From JAMLIA01 sp039810005 (GTDB taxonomy: Bacteria > Chloroflexota > Chloroflexia > Thermomicrobiales > CFX8), in assembly GCA_039810005.1 (NCBI GenBank), contig JBDHWD010000088.1, positions 1 to 12,914 on the forward strand: a DNA stretch of 12,914 nt. The letters are read 5' to 3'. Made by a program: the position numbers and the translations under genes. A model generated the notes under the pieces. It was given only the letters and a program-made list of their open reading frames with translations. It had not been told where the DNA came from and did not search any database. This document shows positions 6,293 to 12,914 of this stretch, piece after piece. The stretch's first letter is position 1. Each line of letters opens with the position of its first letter.

Positions 6293-7750
6293 TCAGGCGA
6301 TGACGCGTATCGTCTCACAGGTCGGGTCGGACATGCCGGAGATATACATGCCTTCGCGAACTCCCAGGCGCAGATACTCGATCGTCGCCGCCTGAATGCG
6401 TTCCCCCGGCGCGACGATTGGTACGCCCGGCGGGTACGGCGTGATGGCCTCGGCGCTGATCTTCCCGACCGCCGCATCGACCGCCACGACCCGGCTAGGT
6501 CGCGTAAACGCCTCTCGTGGCGTCGCAACGGCATCCCCGCCATACAGCAGCTCCCCCAGCGACCGCGCCGCCGCGGAATGTCGCACCGGCTGTTGCTGTG
6601 CAGCCATCGCCGCAAACCCGGCGGCCGCGCGTTCGATTGATTCCTCCCGATCCCCGATCGTAACCAGGATCATGACACTCAGGAGGTCACTCATCTCGAC
6701 GTAGACGCCGTGCTCGTTTCGGAGATGCTCCTCCGCCTCGTAGCCGGTCCAGCCGAGCTGATGGACGTCGATCATGATCCGCGTCGGATCGAGCCGCGCG
6801 CCGACTGAGCCTGCGAGCAGATCGTCGCCGATGACCGCCAGCCCAGGCAGCGCTGCCAGCCGCCGCCGCAGCTCAGTCGCGAGCTGAATCGTGCGATCCA
6901 GCAGCACCTCGCCTTCGAGAGCCATCTGTCGCCGACTGGCATCGAGCGATGCGTAGATCAACGCCGATGGGCTAGTCGTCTGCATCATGTCCACCAGCGT
7001 GTCCATCCGCGCGATGTCGAGCCGCTCCCGACGCGCGACCAGCGTCGATCCCTGCGTCAGCGCCGCCAGCATCTTGTGCGTGCTCGATACGGCAGCATCG
7101 GCCCCGGCCTGCATCGCTGATGGCCCCAGCGCCGGGTGAAAGTGCAGGTGCGGCCCCCAGGCCTCGTCAACGAGCAGAGGGACATTCGCCGCGTGGCAGA
7201 CCGCTGCAATCGCTGCCAGATCGCTTGAGATGCCGACATACGACGGGCTGGTCAGCACCACGGCCTTTGCGTCCGCGTGCCGCGCCAGCGCGTTAGCGAC
7301 CTGCTCCGGCGCGATGCCGATGGGCAAGTTGCGCTCAGCATTGATCTCCGGAGTCAGATAGATCGGTCGCGCCCCGCTCTGAATCAGGCCGGTCATCAAC
7401 GACTTGTGCAGCATCCGCGTAACAAGCACCGTGTCGCCATCGTTCGCCACGCTCATCAGCATCGCCAGGTTGCCGGTTGTGCTGCCGTTGACCAGAAAGC
7501 GCGCGGCATCCCCGCCATAGGCAGCGGCGGCCAGGTCCTCGGCACGCCTCAACAGCCCGAACGACAGGTGCGTCGTGTCGACCCCGCCACCGTGCGGCAC
7601 ATCGCAGCCGAGCGCGTCTGCCAGCAGGTCACGCATGCCCTGCGGCGCGCCGACGCCGCGCTTATGGCCGGGTGTCGAAAACGGCGTCCCGTCGCCTGCC
7701 GCGTACGCTCGCAGCGCCTCGAAGAATGGCGCGTCGTTCTGGTCAATCAA
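6293..7750 (-). CDS. Orn/Lys/Arg decarboxylase (fold type III PLP enzyme, SpeA/YaaO-like)
   Basis: A 485-residue PLP enzyme matching the length of the short Bacillus SpeA-type arginine decarboxylases, which lack the N-terminal wing domain of the E. coli enzymes. Near the N terminus is TPGHKRG (26-32). GSTTGN forms the phosphate-binding region. DEAWGPH carries the Asp that contacts the pyridine nitrogen. The PLP Schiff-base lysine is K226 in SSTHKML. The C-terminal domain has the PYPPGVPIVAPGE signature. The likely reaction is decarboxylation of arginine to agmatine for polyamine synthesis, but lysine or ornithine cannot be excluded by eye. The start must be TTG at 7750: no ATG lies between it and TPGHKRG, and AGGGAGAGG lies just upstream. 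It is followed by a HAD gene in the same direction and is divergent from the acidic protein gene. Confidence 0.88.
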   Translation of the reverse strand: MIDQNDAPFFEALRAYAAGDGTPFSTPGHKRGVGAPQGMRDLLADALGCDVPHGGGVDTTHLSFGLLRRAEDLAAAAYGGDAARFLVNGSTTGNLAMLMSVANDGDTVLVTRMLHKSLMTGLIQSGARPIYLTPEINAERNLPIGIAPEQVANALARHADAKAVVLTSPSYVGISSDLAAIAAVCHAANVPLLVDEAWGPHLHFHPALGPSAMQAGADAAVSSTHKMLAALTQGSTLVARRERLDIARMDTLVDMMQTTSPSALIYASLDASRRQMALEGEVLLDRTIQLATELRRRLAALPGLAVIGDDLLAGSVGARLDPTRIMIDVHQLGWTGYEAEEHLRNEHGVYVEMSDLLSVMILVTIGDREESIERAAAGFAAMAAQQQPVRHSAAARSLGELLYGGDAVATPREAFTRPSRVVAVDAAVGKISAEAITPYPPGVPIVAPGERIQAATIEYLRLGVREGMYISGMSDPTCETIRVIA

Positions 7751-7887
7751 CTCGTCTGGATCCTCTCCCTGTTGGCGTCGAAGGGCCGGTCGTCTTCCGC
7801 GACGTCCAGGCCTCTGGTATGGTACGCCGCGAGTGGCAGGCGCAGGTCTGCCACATGCGACCGACGAGCGCAGCGAGGAGCCTCACG
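7751..7887. promoter_or_regulatory. Divergent promoter region between decarboxylase and acidic-protein genes
   Basis: This 137-bp gap must drive both directions unless the plus-strand gene is read from elsewhere. TGGTATGGT at 7815-7823 resembles an extended -10 (TATGGT) for the plus strand, and the same bases read TACCAT on the minus strand. No good -35 pairs with either. A perfect 7-bp inverted repeat (GTGGCAG 7833-7839 with CTGCCAC 7848-7854, 8-nt spacer) lies 33 nt before the plus-strand start. It could be an operator or a leader hairpin. Confidence 0.4.
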
Positions 7888-8652
7888 ATGTCCGCACATG
7901 GCGATCGATCGAGTCACCACGGCGGCGAGGACGATCTGTTCGATGATATCCGCGAGTTTCTCTCCGAAAACTCTGTGGATCGGATCTACGAGGACATCGC
8001 AACCGCCTACGGCTACGCCGCGACCTTCGTCGACCGCGAATTGCGTGGTGTCGACGAATTCGACCGGATGCTGCGCGCACTGGAGCGTCTCATTGAGGAC
8101 GTCTTCGGCGACGAGGTCGATCCCGACCTTCGAGCGCGCTTTGCCGAATCCCTCTACCTCTATGGACTGGCGCACTACTCGCTGATGCAGCAGATCATCG
8201 GAGGACCGCACGACGAGTCGGAGTCCGACGATGATGAGGACGCGCCACGCCCGCTCGTCATCTACGATGTCTGGTTCCCGGGCGACGTCGCCATCGAGCG
8301 CGCGCAGGATGGCCTCTATCTGCACATCAGCGATAGCAGGATCGACCTGTCGATCTACCTCGGCGTGTCACCGAATGAGCGCGGTACGCTCGTCGACCTT
8401 GTCGATCATTGGGGCTACGCCGCCTCGAACACCAAGCCGGTTGAGCACGAGGCCGACCTGTCCGGCTCCATCCCGATGCTCACGGTTGAGATCGACTACA
8501 ACGGCTCCGAGCTCATCGACGCCGAGGATCACGTCGATGTCCTCTTCTTCGATCACGAGGGCGAACCGGTCGTCCGAATGCACGCCCGTGCCGGTGATCT
8601 GCGCACGATCGTGGACGAGCTCCAGGCCGCCGAGCGCGAGGATTCACTGTAG
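7888..8652 (+). CDS. Acidic two-domain protein, function unknown
   Basis: I do not recognise this 254-residue protein. Residues about 15-105 look all-helical, with a Leu/Ile/Phe heptad-like pattern. A very acidic linker (about 107-120, with SESDDDED) follows. Residues about 121-245 are rich in alternating hydrophobic positions (PLVIYDVWF, LYLHISD, MLTVEIDY, VDVLFFDHEG), suggesting a beta-rich domain that ends in a short helix. It is strongly acidic overall, without signal peptide, membrane segment, metal-binding Cys cluster or visible catalytic motif. The ATG at 7888 is chosen because GAGGAG (7875-7880) lies 7 nt upstream; in-frame extensions run back into the decarboxylase gene. It is divergent from the decarboxylase and separated by a hairpin from the S9 gene downstream. 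Shared control with the decarboxylase is possible. Confidence 0.75.
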   Translation: MSAHGDRSSHHGGEDDLFDDIREFLSENSVDRIYEDIATAYGYAATFVDRELRGVDEFDRMLRALERLIEDVFGDEVDPDLRARFAESLYLYGLAHYSLMQQIIGGPHDESESDDDEDAPRPLVIYDVWFPGDVAIERAQDGLYLHISDSRIDLSIYLGVSPNERGTLVDLVDHWGYAASNTKPVEHEADLSGSIPMLTVEIDYNGSELIDAEDHVDVLFFDHEGEPVVRMHARAGDLRTIVDELQAAEREDSL

Positions 8653-8674
8653 GCATGACACACTGAACTTCGAC

Positions 8675-8704
8675 ACGGCGCACGTCGTTCGAGATGTGCG
8701 CCGT
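8675..8704 (+). terminator. Candidate terminator hairpin after the acidic-protein gene
   Basis: A perfect 9-bp GC-rich stem (ACGGCGCAC at 8675-8683 with GTGCGCCGT at 8696-8704) and a 12-nt loop, 22 nt after the stop codon. No T-run follows, so it is a weak intrinsic terminator at best. It may instead be a leader structure for the S9 gene 50 nt downstream. Confidence 0.45.
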
Positions 8705-8753
8705 CTGTATGACCGCGTTTCGCGAGTGGCCAGATTGGGTGAATGGAGGGCTG

Positions 8754-10667
8754 ATGAAGACACGGTATACCCCTGAGATGGCAGTCGATCTGCGCATTCC
8801 GTTCGACGTGACGCTGTCGCCGGATGGTAGCCAGGTGCTCTTCCGCGTTGAGCCGATCGGCCATCGCGAGCCGGAGCGTACCAGCACGATCTTCGTCGTG
8901 CCGTCCGATGGTTCAGCCCTACCCCGCGCGATCACTGGCAGCGACAACAACAATACGTCCCCGAGCTGGTCGCCCGATGGCAGCGCCATCGCATTCGTCT
9001 CTGACCGCCCGGAGCGCGGTCGCCAGCAGCTCCACGTCATCCCGGCCAGCGGCGGCGAAGCGTTGCGCCTGACCAACCTCGACGGCGGCGTCTCAAACGC
9101 TGCCTTCGCGCCGGACGGCGCGTCGATCGCCTTCACCGCCCGGCGCAAAGCGCTCGCAGGCCAGGACGACCCGCGCAAGGAGATCCGCGTCGCCAGCGAA
9201 GTCTGGCGGCCGCACGGCATCGCTCGTGTTGCCCCGACCGGCGGACCGCACGCGCTTATCGGACCGCGTGAGGGCCATGTCTGGGGCTTCGCCTGGTCGC
9301 CAGACGGTCAATCCATCGCTGCCTTCGTCTCCGATACCGAGAACCTGGCCGATTCGTGGGACAACGTCCGGCTCCTCGTCACGGCCGTCGATGGCTCGGA
9401 CGAGCGCGAGCTCATGCGCCTCACCGGTTTCCCAGCTCCGCCGATCTGGTCGGATGACGGTCGCTACATCGCCGCCATCGGCTCCAACGCCGACGACCAT
9501 GACTCGCGCAATGTCTACATCGTCGAAGTCGCCACCGGAGATCTAACCATCCTCGACGATCGCGGCATGTCCCCCAACGCCGTCGCCTTCGCTGGCGACG
9601 ACCTCGTCGTCCACTCGGTTGAGACGCAGCGAACGCGCGTTGACCGCGTCGATCCGCGCGGCGCAGAGTGGGAGCAGGTCGATCTGGGCGCGGATGTCTC
9701 CGATGCCTGGATCGATATGCGCGGCGGCTGGGATGTTCGCGCCGGCCGCATCGCCGTCGCGGCAGCCTTCGCCGATCATCCGATGAACGTCTACGCCGGC
9801 CCGCTCGGCGGCGCGGCCAAGCGCCTGACCGACCTCAACCCCCAGCTTCGCGATGTCGACCTGGTCGGCATGGAACAGATCGAGTGGCAGTCGACCGACG
9901 GTACCGTCGTCTATGGCTGGCTCATGTTGCCGCCCGACCACGACGAGAGCGCCGGCCCACTCCCGCTCATCTCGGTCATCCACGGTGGGCCATCTGCCCA
10001 GTGGGGCAACTGGTTCCACGGTACCTGGCACGACTGGGGGCAGGTCCTCGTGCCGCACGGCTACGCCGTCTTTATGCCCAATCCGCGTGGCAGCACCGGC
10101 CGCGGTGGCGTGTTCACCGGCGCGAATCGCTTCGACTTCGGCGGTGGCGACTTTGAGGACATCATGACCGGCGTCGATATGCTCATCGAGCGCGGCGTCG
10201 CCGACCCAGACCGGCTCGGCATCTGCGGTTGGTCGTTCGGCGGCTTCATGACCGCCTGGGCCGTCGGCCACACCGACCGCTTCAAGGCCGCCATCGCCGG
10301 CGCAGCCTGCACGAACTGGGTCTCCAAGATCGGCACGACCGACATCCGCCCGTTCAACGAATGGAACCTCGGCTCGGTCAACGAGGACCCCGACCGCCCG
10401 TGGGAGCGCTCGCCGATCCGCTACGTCCGCAACGTCACCACACCGACGTTGATCGTTCACGGTCAGGCAGACGTGCGTGTGCCGGTCACACAGGGCATCG
10501 AGTTCTACAACGCGCTGCGAGCCGCCGGTGTCGATACCGAAATGGTCTCCTATCCGCGCCAGGGTCACGCCTTCCACGAGCGCGCGTTTGAGCTTGACCT
10601 GCTCCAGCGCCTCGTCGGCTGGTTCGAGAAGTATCTCGGCCCAGCTAAGGACGCCGACGAGTCCTGA
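8754..10667 (+). CDS. S9 family serine peptidase, acylaminoacyl-peptidase/prolyl-oligopeptidase type (copy 1)
   Basis: A 637-residue cytosolic peptidase that would cleave short peptides or remove N-terminal residues. Residues about 15-380 form a beta-propeller with WD40-like PD40 repeats (LSPDGSQVLF, WSPDGSAIAF, FAPDGASIAF, WSPDGQSIAAF, WSDDGRYIAAI). Residues about 390-630 form the alpha/beta hydrolase: HGGP at 410-413 near the oxyanion hole, nucleophile S494 in GWSFGG, D573 in HGQADVRVP and H605 in QGHAFH. The triad is complete. The ATG at 8754 has GGAGGG (8745-8750) in front, and its N terminus (RYTPEMAVDLR) is shared with the downstream paralog, supporting the start; the in-frame ATG at 8694 lies in the upstream hairpin. 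No signal peptide. A terminator-like hairpin follows. The exact S9 subfamily is inferred from motif shape. Confidence 0.92.
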   Translation: MKTRYTPEMAVDLRIPFDVTLSPDGSQVLFRVEPIGHREPERTSTIFVVPSDGSALPRAITGSDNNNTSPSWSPDGSAIAFVSDRPERGRQQLHVIPASGGEALRLTNLDGGVSNAAFAPDGASIAFTARRKALAGQDDPRKEIRVASEVWRPHGIARVAPTGGPHALIGPREGHVWGFAWSPDGQSIAAFVSDTENLADSWDNVRLLVTAVDGSDERELMRLTGFPAPPIWSDDGRYIAAIGSNADDHDSRNVYIVEVATGDLTILDDRGMSPNAVAFAGDDLVVHSVETQRTRVDRVDPRGAEWEQVDLGADVSDAWIDMRGGWDVRAGRIAVAAAFADHPMNVYAGPLGGAAKRLTDLNPQLRDVDLVGMEQIEWQSTDGTVVYGWLMLPPDHDESAGPLPLISVIHGGPSAQWGNWFHGTWHDWGQVLVPHGYAVFMPNPRGSTGRGGVFTGANRFDFGGGDFEDIMTGVDMLIERGVADPDRLGICGWSFGGFMTAWAVGHTDRFKAAIAGAACTNWVSKIGTTDIRPFNEWNLGSVNEDPDRPWERSPIRYVRNVTTPTLIVHGQADVRVPVTQGIEFYNALRAAGVDTEMVSYPRQGHAFHERAFELDLLQRLVGWFEKYLGPAKDADES

Positions 10668-10682
10668 TCCGTCATCCGCAGC

Positions 10683-10717
10683 GCCGCGCGTGTAAGGCAG
10701 AGCCCGTCACGCGCGGC
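10683..10717 (+). terminator. Rho-independent-type terminator after S9 copy 1
   Basis: A perfect 10-bp GC-rich stem (GCCGCGCGTG at 10683-10692 with CACGCGCGGC at 10708-10717) and a 15-nt loop are followed by TGTTGTTATC, a fair U-rich tail. It starts 16 nt after the stop codon. This should separate transcription of the two S9 paralogs. Confidence 0.75.
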
Positions 10718-10782
10718 TGTTGTTATCACACTCAGCGAATTGTCAATGTCAGATTGTCCGGTCGGCAGCCGACCCCTTTCTC

Positions 10783-10884
10783 CTGTCATCTCGAACCGCA
10801 GTGAGAGATCTCCCACCCGCCCGATACAGTCCAACGCAGAGAGCTCCCTCGTGTGCTGGGTGCTCTCCGGGCGTGAAATGACAG
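10783..10884. repeat. Copy B of dispersed repeat, MITE-like with terminal inverted repeats
   Basis: The 102-bp element begins CTGTCATCTC (10783-10792) and ends GAAATGACAG (10875-10884), whose reverse complement is CTGTCATTTC, so the termini match at 9 of 10 bases. The interior 10823-10873 resembles copy A at 2223-2275. No target-site duplication is obvious. It contains no gene. The left end, with CGAACCGCAGTGAGAGATCTC, looks like a widespread class of short bacterial intergenic repeats that are often mistranslated as small hypothetical proteins; that comparison is from memory. Confidence 0.55.
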
Positions 10885-10901
10885 AGAGTGAGGCAGACTG
10901 C

Positions 10902-10930
10902 CGCGTCAACGTATGTGCCGCGTTGACGCG
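10902..10930. promoter_or_regulatory. Inverted repeat upstream of S9 copy 2
   Basis: CGCGTCAAC (10902-10910) and GTTGACGCG (10922-10930) are perfect reverse complements with an 11-nt spacer, so equivalent positions are two helical turns apart (20 bp). That fits either a dimeric repressor site or an RNA hairpin. It lies about 100 nt before the start codon. Confidence 0.45.
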
Positions 10931-10933
10931 ATC

Positions 10934-10964
10934 CATGACAGGCAGCAAGGTGGCTGCCGTCATG
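10934..10964. promoter_or_regulatory. Bulged stem-loop upstream of S9 copy 2
   Basis: CATGAC plus GGCAGC (10934-10946, with an unpaired A at 10940) pairs with GCTGCC and GTCATG (10953-10964). The result is a 12-bp stem with a one-base bulge and a 6-nt loop. It begins 3 nt after the preceding inverted repeat. The single-base bulge hints at a structured RNA leader rather than a plain operator, but this is inference. Confidence 0.45.
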
Positions 10965-11028
10965 ACACAATCCGAGGACTCGAGTACTCAGCTAATGTAC
11001 CCGCCCCAATCACAGAACAGGAGTCTCA

Positions 11029-12914
11029 ATGCCCAGACGCTACACCCCGGAAATGGCCGTCGATCTACGCGTGCCATCGGAGCTCGCGCTGTCGCCGGAC
11101 GGCAGCCAGATCATCTATCGCGTTGAGCCGATCGGGCATCGCACCACGAACCGCACCTCCACCATCTTTGTCGTCCCAGCGGATGGCTCCGTCCCGCCCC
11201 GCGCGCTCACCGGCAGCGACCACAACAACATCTCGGCGACCTGGTCGCCGGACGGCGCAACCATCGCGTTCCTGTCGGATCGCAGCGAGCGAGGCACCCA
11301 GCAGGTACACGTCATCCCCGCTGCCGGTGGCGAGCCACTGCGACTCACCGAGCTCAATCGTGGTGTTTCGCAACCGGCGTTCGCGCCAGACGGCCGCTCG
11401 ATCGCCTTCATTGCCCAACGCAGAGCCCTGGCCGGCGAAGCCGACCCCAGCCAGGAGATTCGCGTCGAGAGCGAGCTTGGGCGACCGCGCGGCATGGCGC
11501 ACGTGCCCGTTGTCGGCGGACCACCACGCCCGATCGGTCCAATGACGAGCCATGTCTGGAGCTTCGCTTTTTCGCCCGATGGCAAGACCATCGCCGCGTT
11601 CGTTTCCGATACCGAGGAGCTTGCCGGCAGTTGGGACAACGCCCGCCTCGTCATCACCGCCGTCGACGGCTCCAACGAGCGCGAGCTGCTGCGGATGAAC
11701 GGCTTCCCCGGCAAGCTGACCTGGTTCGATGACGGCCGTCGGCTCGCCGTCATCGGCTCAGTCGCTGACAATCCTTATGCGACGAACGTCTATCTCGTCG
11801 ATGTCGTGTCCGGCCAGGTGACAGTCCTCGACGATCGCGGCATGACACCTAACGCCGTCCTCACCGTCGACCGCGATCTCCTCGTCCACTCAGTCGAAAC
11901 GCAGCACACCCGCATTGACCGCTATGACCCGGGCACCGACACCTGGGAGCCGGTGTCGCTCGGTCCGCAGTTGGCCGACGCGTGGGTTGAAGCGCGCGGT
12001 GGCTGGGATGCCCGCGCTGGCACGCTGACCGTACTTGGCGCGTTCGCCGATCACCCCGCCAACGTCTACGCCGGCCCGCTCGACGGCGACCTCACCTGCC
12101 TGACCGACCTGAACCCCCACGTCCGCGACGTTGATCTCTCCGCAATGGAGCCGATCGAGTGGCAGTCATCCGACGGCCTGGCTATCCACGGCTGGCTGAT
12201 GCTGCCGCCGGGCGCTGATCCCGCCGCCCGCTACCCGCTCGTCGCCGCTATCCACGGTGGCCCATCCTGGCAGTGGGGCAGCTGGTTCCACGGCACCTGG
12301 CACGACTGGGGCCAGCTCCTGACCGCGAGAGGTTACGCCGTCTTCATGCCCAACCCACGCGGCAGCACCGGTCGCGGCGCTGAGTTCTCCGGCGTGAATC
12401 ACCACGACTTCGGCGGCGGTGACTTCGACGACATCATGACCGGCATCGACATGCTCATCGAACGCGGTGTCGCTGACCCGGACCGGCTCGGCATCTGCGG
12501 CTGGTCGTTCGGTGGCTTTATGGCCGCCTGGGCCGTCGGCCACACCGACCGCTTCAAAGCCTCGATCGCCGGCGCAGCCTGCATCAACTGGGTCTCCAAG
12601 ATCGGCACCACCGATATCCGCCCATTCGACGAGCGCGATGTCGGCGCGGTCAACACCGACCCCGATCGCCCCTGGAAGCATTCGCCGCTGCGCTATGCCG
12701 GTAAGGCCACAACGCCGACCTTGATGCTCCACGGCCAGGCCGATGTCCGCGTGCCTGTCACCCAGGCGACTGAGTTCTATAACGCGCTCAAGGCCGCTGG
12801 TGTTGCGACTGACATGGTCTCGTATCCACGCCAGGGCCACGCGTTCCACGAGCGCGCCTTCCAGCTCGATCTGCTCCAGCGCCTCATCGACTGGCTTGAG
12901 CGCTACCTTGGCCC
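11029..12914 (+). CDS. S9 family serine peptidase (copy 2), cut by the window edge
   Basis: Open from the ATG at 11029 to the end of the window without a stop: 628 codons plus two bases. Copy 1 ends about nine residues past the equivalent point, so only the extreme C terminus is missing. Architecture as in copy 1: PD40 propeller (LSPDGSQIIY, WSPDGATIAF, FAPDGRSIAF, FSPDGKTIAAF), then a hydrolase domain with HGGP at 409-412, nucleophile S493 in GWSFGG, D572 in HGQADVRVP and H604 in QGHAFH. AGGAG (11019-11023) precedes the ATG by 5 nt. The hydrolase domains are close (56 of 59 residues identical around the nucleophile, MLIER through DIRPF), whereas the propellers differ more. Since the propeller filters substrates in this family, the pair may differ in specificity. 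Same gene order and direction point to tandem duplication. Confidence 0.92.
   Translation, partial: MPRRYTPEMAVDLRVPSELALSPDGSQIIYRVEPIGHRTTNRTSTIFVVPADGSVPPRALTGSDHNNISATWSPDGATIAFLSDRSERGTQQVHVIPAAGGEPLRLTELNRGVSQPAFAPDGRSIAFIAQRRALAGEADPSQEIRVESELGRPRGMAHVPVVGGPPRPIGPMTSHVWSFAFSPDGKTIAAFVSDTEELAGSWDNARLVITAVDGSNERELLRMNGFPGKLTWFDDGRRLAVIGSVADNPYATNVYLVDVVSGQVTVLDDRGMTPNAVLTVDRDLLVHSVETQHTRIDRYDPGTDTWEPVSLGPQLADAWVEARGGWDARAGTLTVLGAFADHPANVYAGPLDGDLTCLTDLNPHVRDVDLSAMEPIEWQSSDGLAIHGWLMLPPGADPAARYPLVAAIHGGPSWQWGSWFHGTWHDWGQLLTARGYAVFMPNPRGSTGRGAEFSGVNHHDFGGGDFDDIMTGIDMLIERGVADPDRLGICGWSFGGFMAAWAVGHTDRFKASIAGAACINWVSKIGTTDIRPFDERDVGAVNTDPDRPWKHSPLRYAGKATTPTLMLHGQADVRVPVTQATEFYNALKAAGVATDMVSYPRQGHAFHERAFQLDLLQRLIDWLERYLG

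Larger units (their letters stand above)
10668..11028. other. Intergenic region between the two S9 paralogs
   Basis: 361 bp with no credible gene but dense structure: the terminator (10683-10717), the repeat with terminal inverted repeats (10783-10884), two stem-loops (10902-10930 and 10934-10964), overlapping short palindromes (10974-10989), and an AGGAG ribosome site at 11019-11023 for the second peptidase. I could not fix a convincing -35/-10 pair. Confidence 0.6.

Noticed and set aside
7672..7887. N-terminal extension of the acidic protein into the decarboxylase gene
   Set aside because: The ATG at 7888 has GAGGAG at good spacing, and the extension would overlap the divergent gene and its promoter.
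10252..10285. 34-nt identical stretch shared with 12524-12557, suggesting recent gene conversion
   Set aside because: It encodes a highly conserved part of the catalytic domain under strong codon bias, and flanking synonymous sites differ. A single run is not enough to claim conversion.
9543..10577. Long minus-strand open frame opposite S9 copy 1, and a similar one at 12166-12849 opposite copy 2
   Set aside because: Their apparent similarity to each other simply mirrors the paralogous S9 genes on the other strand. Neither has its own motifs.
1..12914. CRISPR array, rRNA, integrase, transposase or toxin-antitoxin module
   Set aside because: I saw no regularly spaced repeats, no rRNA or tRNA-like segments and no matching protein motifs on either strand.

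Overview
The window is GC-rich bacterial chromosomal DNA with tightly packed genes. I see no phage, plasmid, transposase or CRISPR signature. The gene mix, the GTG and TTG starts and a decayed intergenic repeat would fit a Chloroflexota (Thermomicrobia-like) bacterium. That placement is inference from general character, not from a marker gene.

Left block (+, 106-2088): queF, the last step to the queuosine precursor preQ1; an alpha-helical HEAT-like protein; and a CpXC-type zinc-ribbon protein. They are closely spaced and probably form one operon, closed by a strong hairpin at 2118-2158. An intergenic stretch of about 415 bp follows. It holds a degraded copy of a dispersed repeat and a candidate promoter.

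Middle block (+, 2505-5597): an M20 metallopeptidase and a HAD phosphatase overlap by 4 bp (GTGA). A perfect 11-bp hairpin sits over the HAD stop codon. A cytosolic beta-propeller with five Asp-boxes comes next. It converges with a minus-strand operon (7750-5594) encoding an Orn/Lys/Arg decarboxylase of the SpeA size class and a second HAD hydrolase of the beta-phosphoglucomutase type. The two convergent stop codons share one CTAG.

Right block (+, 7888-12914): divergent from the decarboxylase is an unrecognised acidic two-domain protein. After it come two tandem paralogous S9 serine peptidases (prolyl oligopeptidase / acylaminoacyl-peptidase type), each a beta-propeller plus an alpha/beta hydrolase with an intact Ser-Asp-His triad. 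The second is cut by the window edge about 10 residues before its expected end. The 361-bp gap between them holds a terminator, an element with terminal inverted repeats, two stem-loops and overlapping short palindromes. This suggests the two paralogs are transcribed separately.

Taken together, the window encodes tRNA modification, peptide turnover (one M20 and two S9 enzymes), amino-acid/polyamine metabolism and small phosphatases. I do not see a clear new multi-gene system. The best leads are the queF-linked HEAT + CpXC pair, the unknown acidic protein opposite the decarboxylase, and the structured leader between the two S9 genes.
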